DNA from: Lentihominibacter excrementipullorum
GTDB lineage: Bacteria > Bacillota > Clostridia > Peptostreptococcales > Anaerovoracaceae
Direction of reading: 5' to 3'
Length of the DNA: 7,714 nucleotides
Assembly (NCBI GenBank): GCA_018713975.1
Contig: DVOB01000073.1
Coordinates: 1 to 7,714, forward strand
Below, one piece after another: positions 7,650 through 7,714 of the stretch. A program made the position numbers and the translations under genes. The notes beneath the pieces are model-generated. The model was given only the letters and a program-made list of their open reading frames with translations. It ran no database searches and was not told where the DNA came from. The number at the start of each line of letters is the position of its first letter. The stretch's first letter is position 1.

Positions 7650-7691
7650 CCGTGATATAAACGTTTTCATATCCTTATCACGGGGATATTT
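7650..7691. repeat. Overlapping inverted repeats in the region after the terminator
   Basis: CCGTGATA (7650-7657) and TATCACGG (7676-7683) form a perfect 8-bp inverted repeat with an 18-nt spacer. Inside it lie a palindrome, AAACGTTT (7659-7666), and a further dyad, GATAT (7654-7658) with ATATC (7669-7673). A competing pair, ATATCC (7669-7674) with GGATAT (7684-7689), could not form at the same time as the outer one. No T run follows, so it is not a terminator on the + strand. It could be an operator or an RNA leader structure, but the function is unknown and short dyads are common in AT-rich DNA. Confidence 0.45.
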
Positions 7692-7703
7692 CCACAGATA
7701 CTC

Positions 7704-7714
7704 AAAAAATTGAC
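7704..7714 (+). promoter_or_regulatory. Possible -35 element cut by the window end
   Basis: Six A residues (7704-7709) followed by TTGAC (7710-7714) look like an A-tract plus the first five bases of a consensus -35 box. If the next base is A and a -10 box follows about 17 nt later, this would be the promoter of the gene after rpoC, often rpsL in Firmicutes. An equally open alternative is the T tract of a terminator for a convergent gene on the other strand. Confidence 0.25.

Noticed and set aside
7630..7662. Ten-codon ORF starting ATG CTG AAG after the terminator, considered as a leader peptide
   Set aside because: The only purine-rich sequence before it abuts the ATG, and there is no regulatory codon run or attenuator after it.
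7311..7670. - strand open frame running from the tail region back into the end of rpoC
   Set aside because: It crosses the intrinsic terminator and ends in a Ser run that mirrors the Glu/Asp codons of the RpoC tail. No ribosome binding site or conserved wording was seen.
7561..7691. Long-range complement between AAATATCC (7561-7568) and GGATATTT (7684-7691)
   Set aside because: An 8-bp AT-rich match over 115 bp is expected by chance, and its left arm is part of the terminator hairpin.

Overview
The window holds the two large subunits of bacterial RNA polymerase, rpoB (beta, + strand) followed 17 bp later by rpoC (beta prime, + strand), plus a 220-bp tail of non-coding sequence. The proteins lack the large lineage-specific insertions of proteobacterial subunits: the trigger loop has no SI3 insert. 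The overall wording of the conserved blocks is that of low-GC Gram-positives. Heavy use of AGA/AGG for arginine and ATA for isoleucine, in DNA of roughly balanced GC, suggests a class Clostridia organism, perhaps near Peptostreptococcales/Anaerovoracaceae. The family-level placement is a guess.

Layout: 1-58 is an AT-rich upstream stretch with no detectable end of a preceding gene. It ends in a strong Shine-Dalgarno for rpoB (59-3748). A second Shine-Dalgarno in the 17-bp gap serves rpoC (3766-7494). A clear intrinsic terminator (7548-7581) closes the rpoBC transcription unit. From 7582 to 7714 there is no credible gene, but there is a cluster of overlapping inverted repeats (about 7650-7691) and, at the very edge, an A-tract followed by TTGAC that may be the -35 of a promoter continuing outside the window.

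The two genes act together: beta and beta prime form the two jaws of the polymerase clamp and share the active centre. All catalytic and zinc-binding residues I checked are present, so both look functional. I see no mobile element, CRISPR, RNA gene or unknown multi-gene system here. The most interesting observations are within rpoB: two residues of the rifampicin pocket differ from the usual ones (Gln to His at E. coli position 513 and Arg to Lys at position 529), predicting natural rifamycin resistance, while the residue linked to fidaxomicin sensitivity in beta prime is present. Both subunits also end in acidic tails devoid of basic residues.
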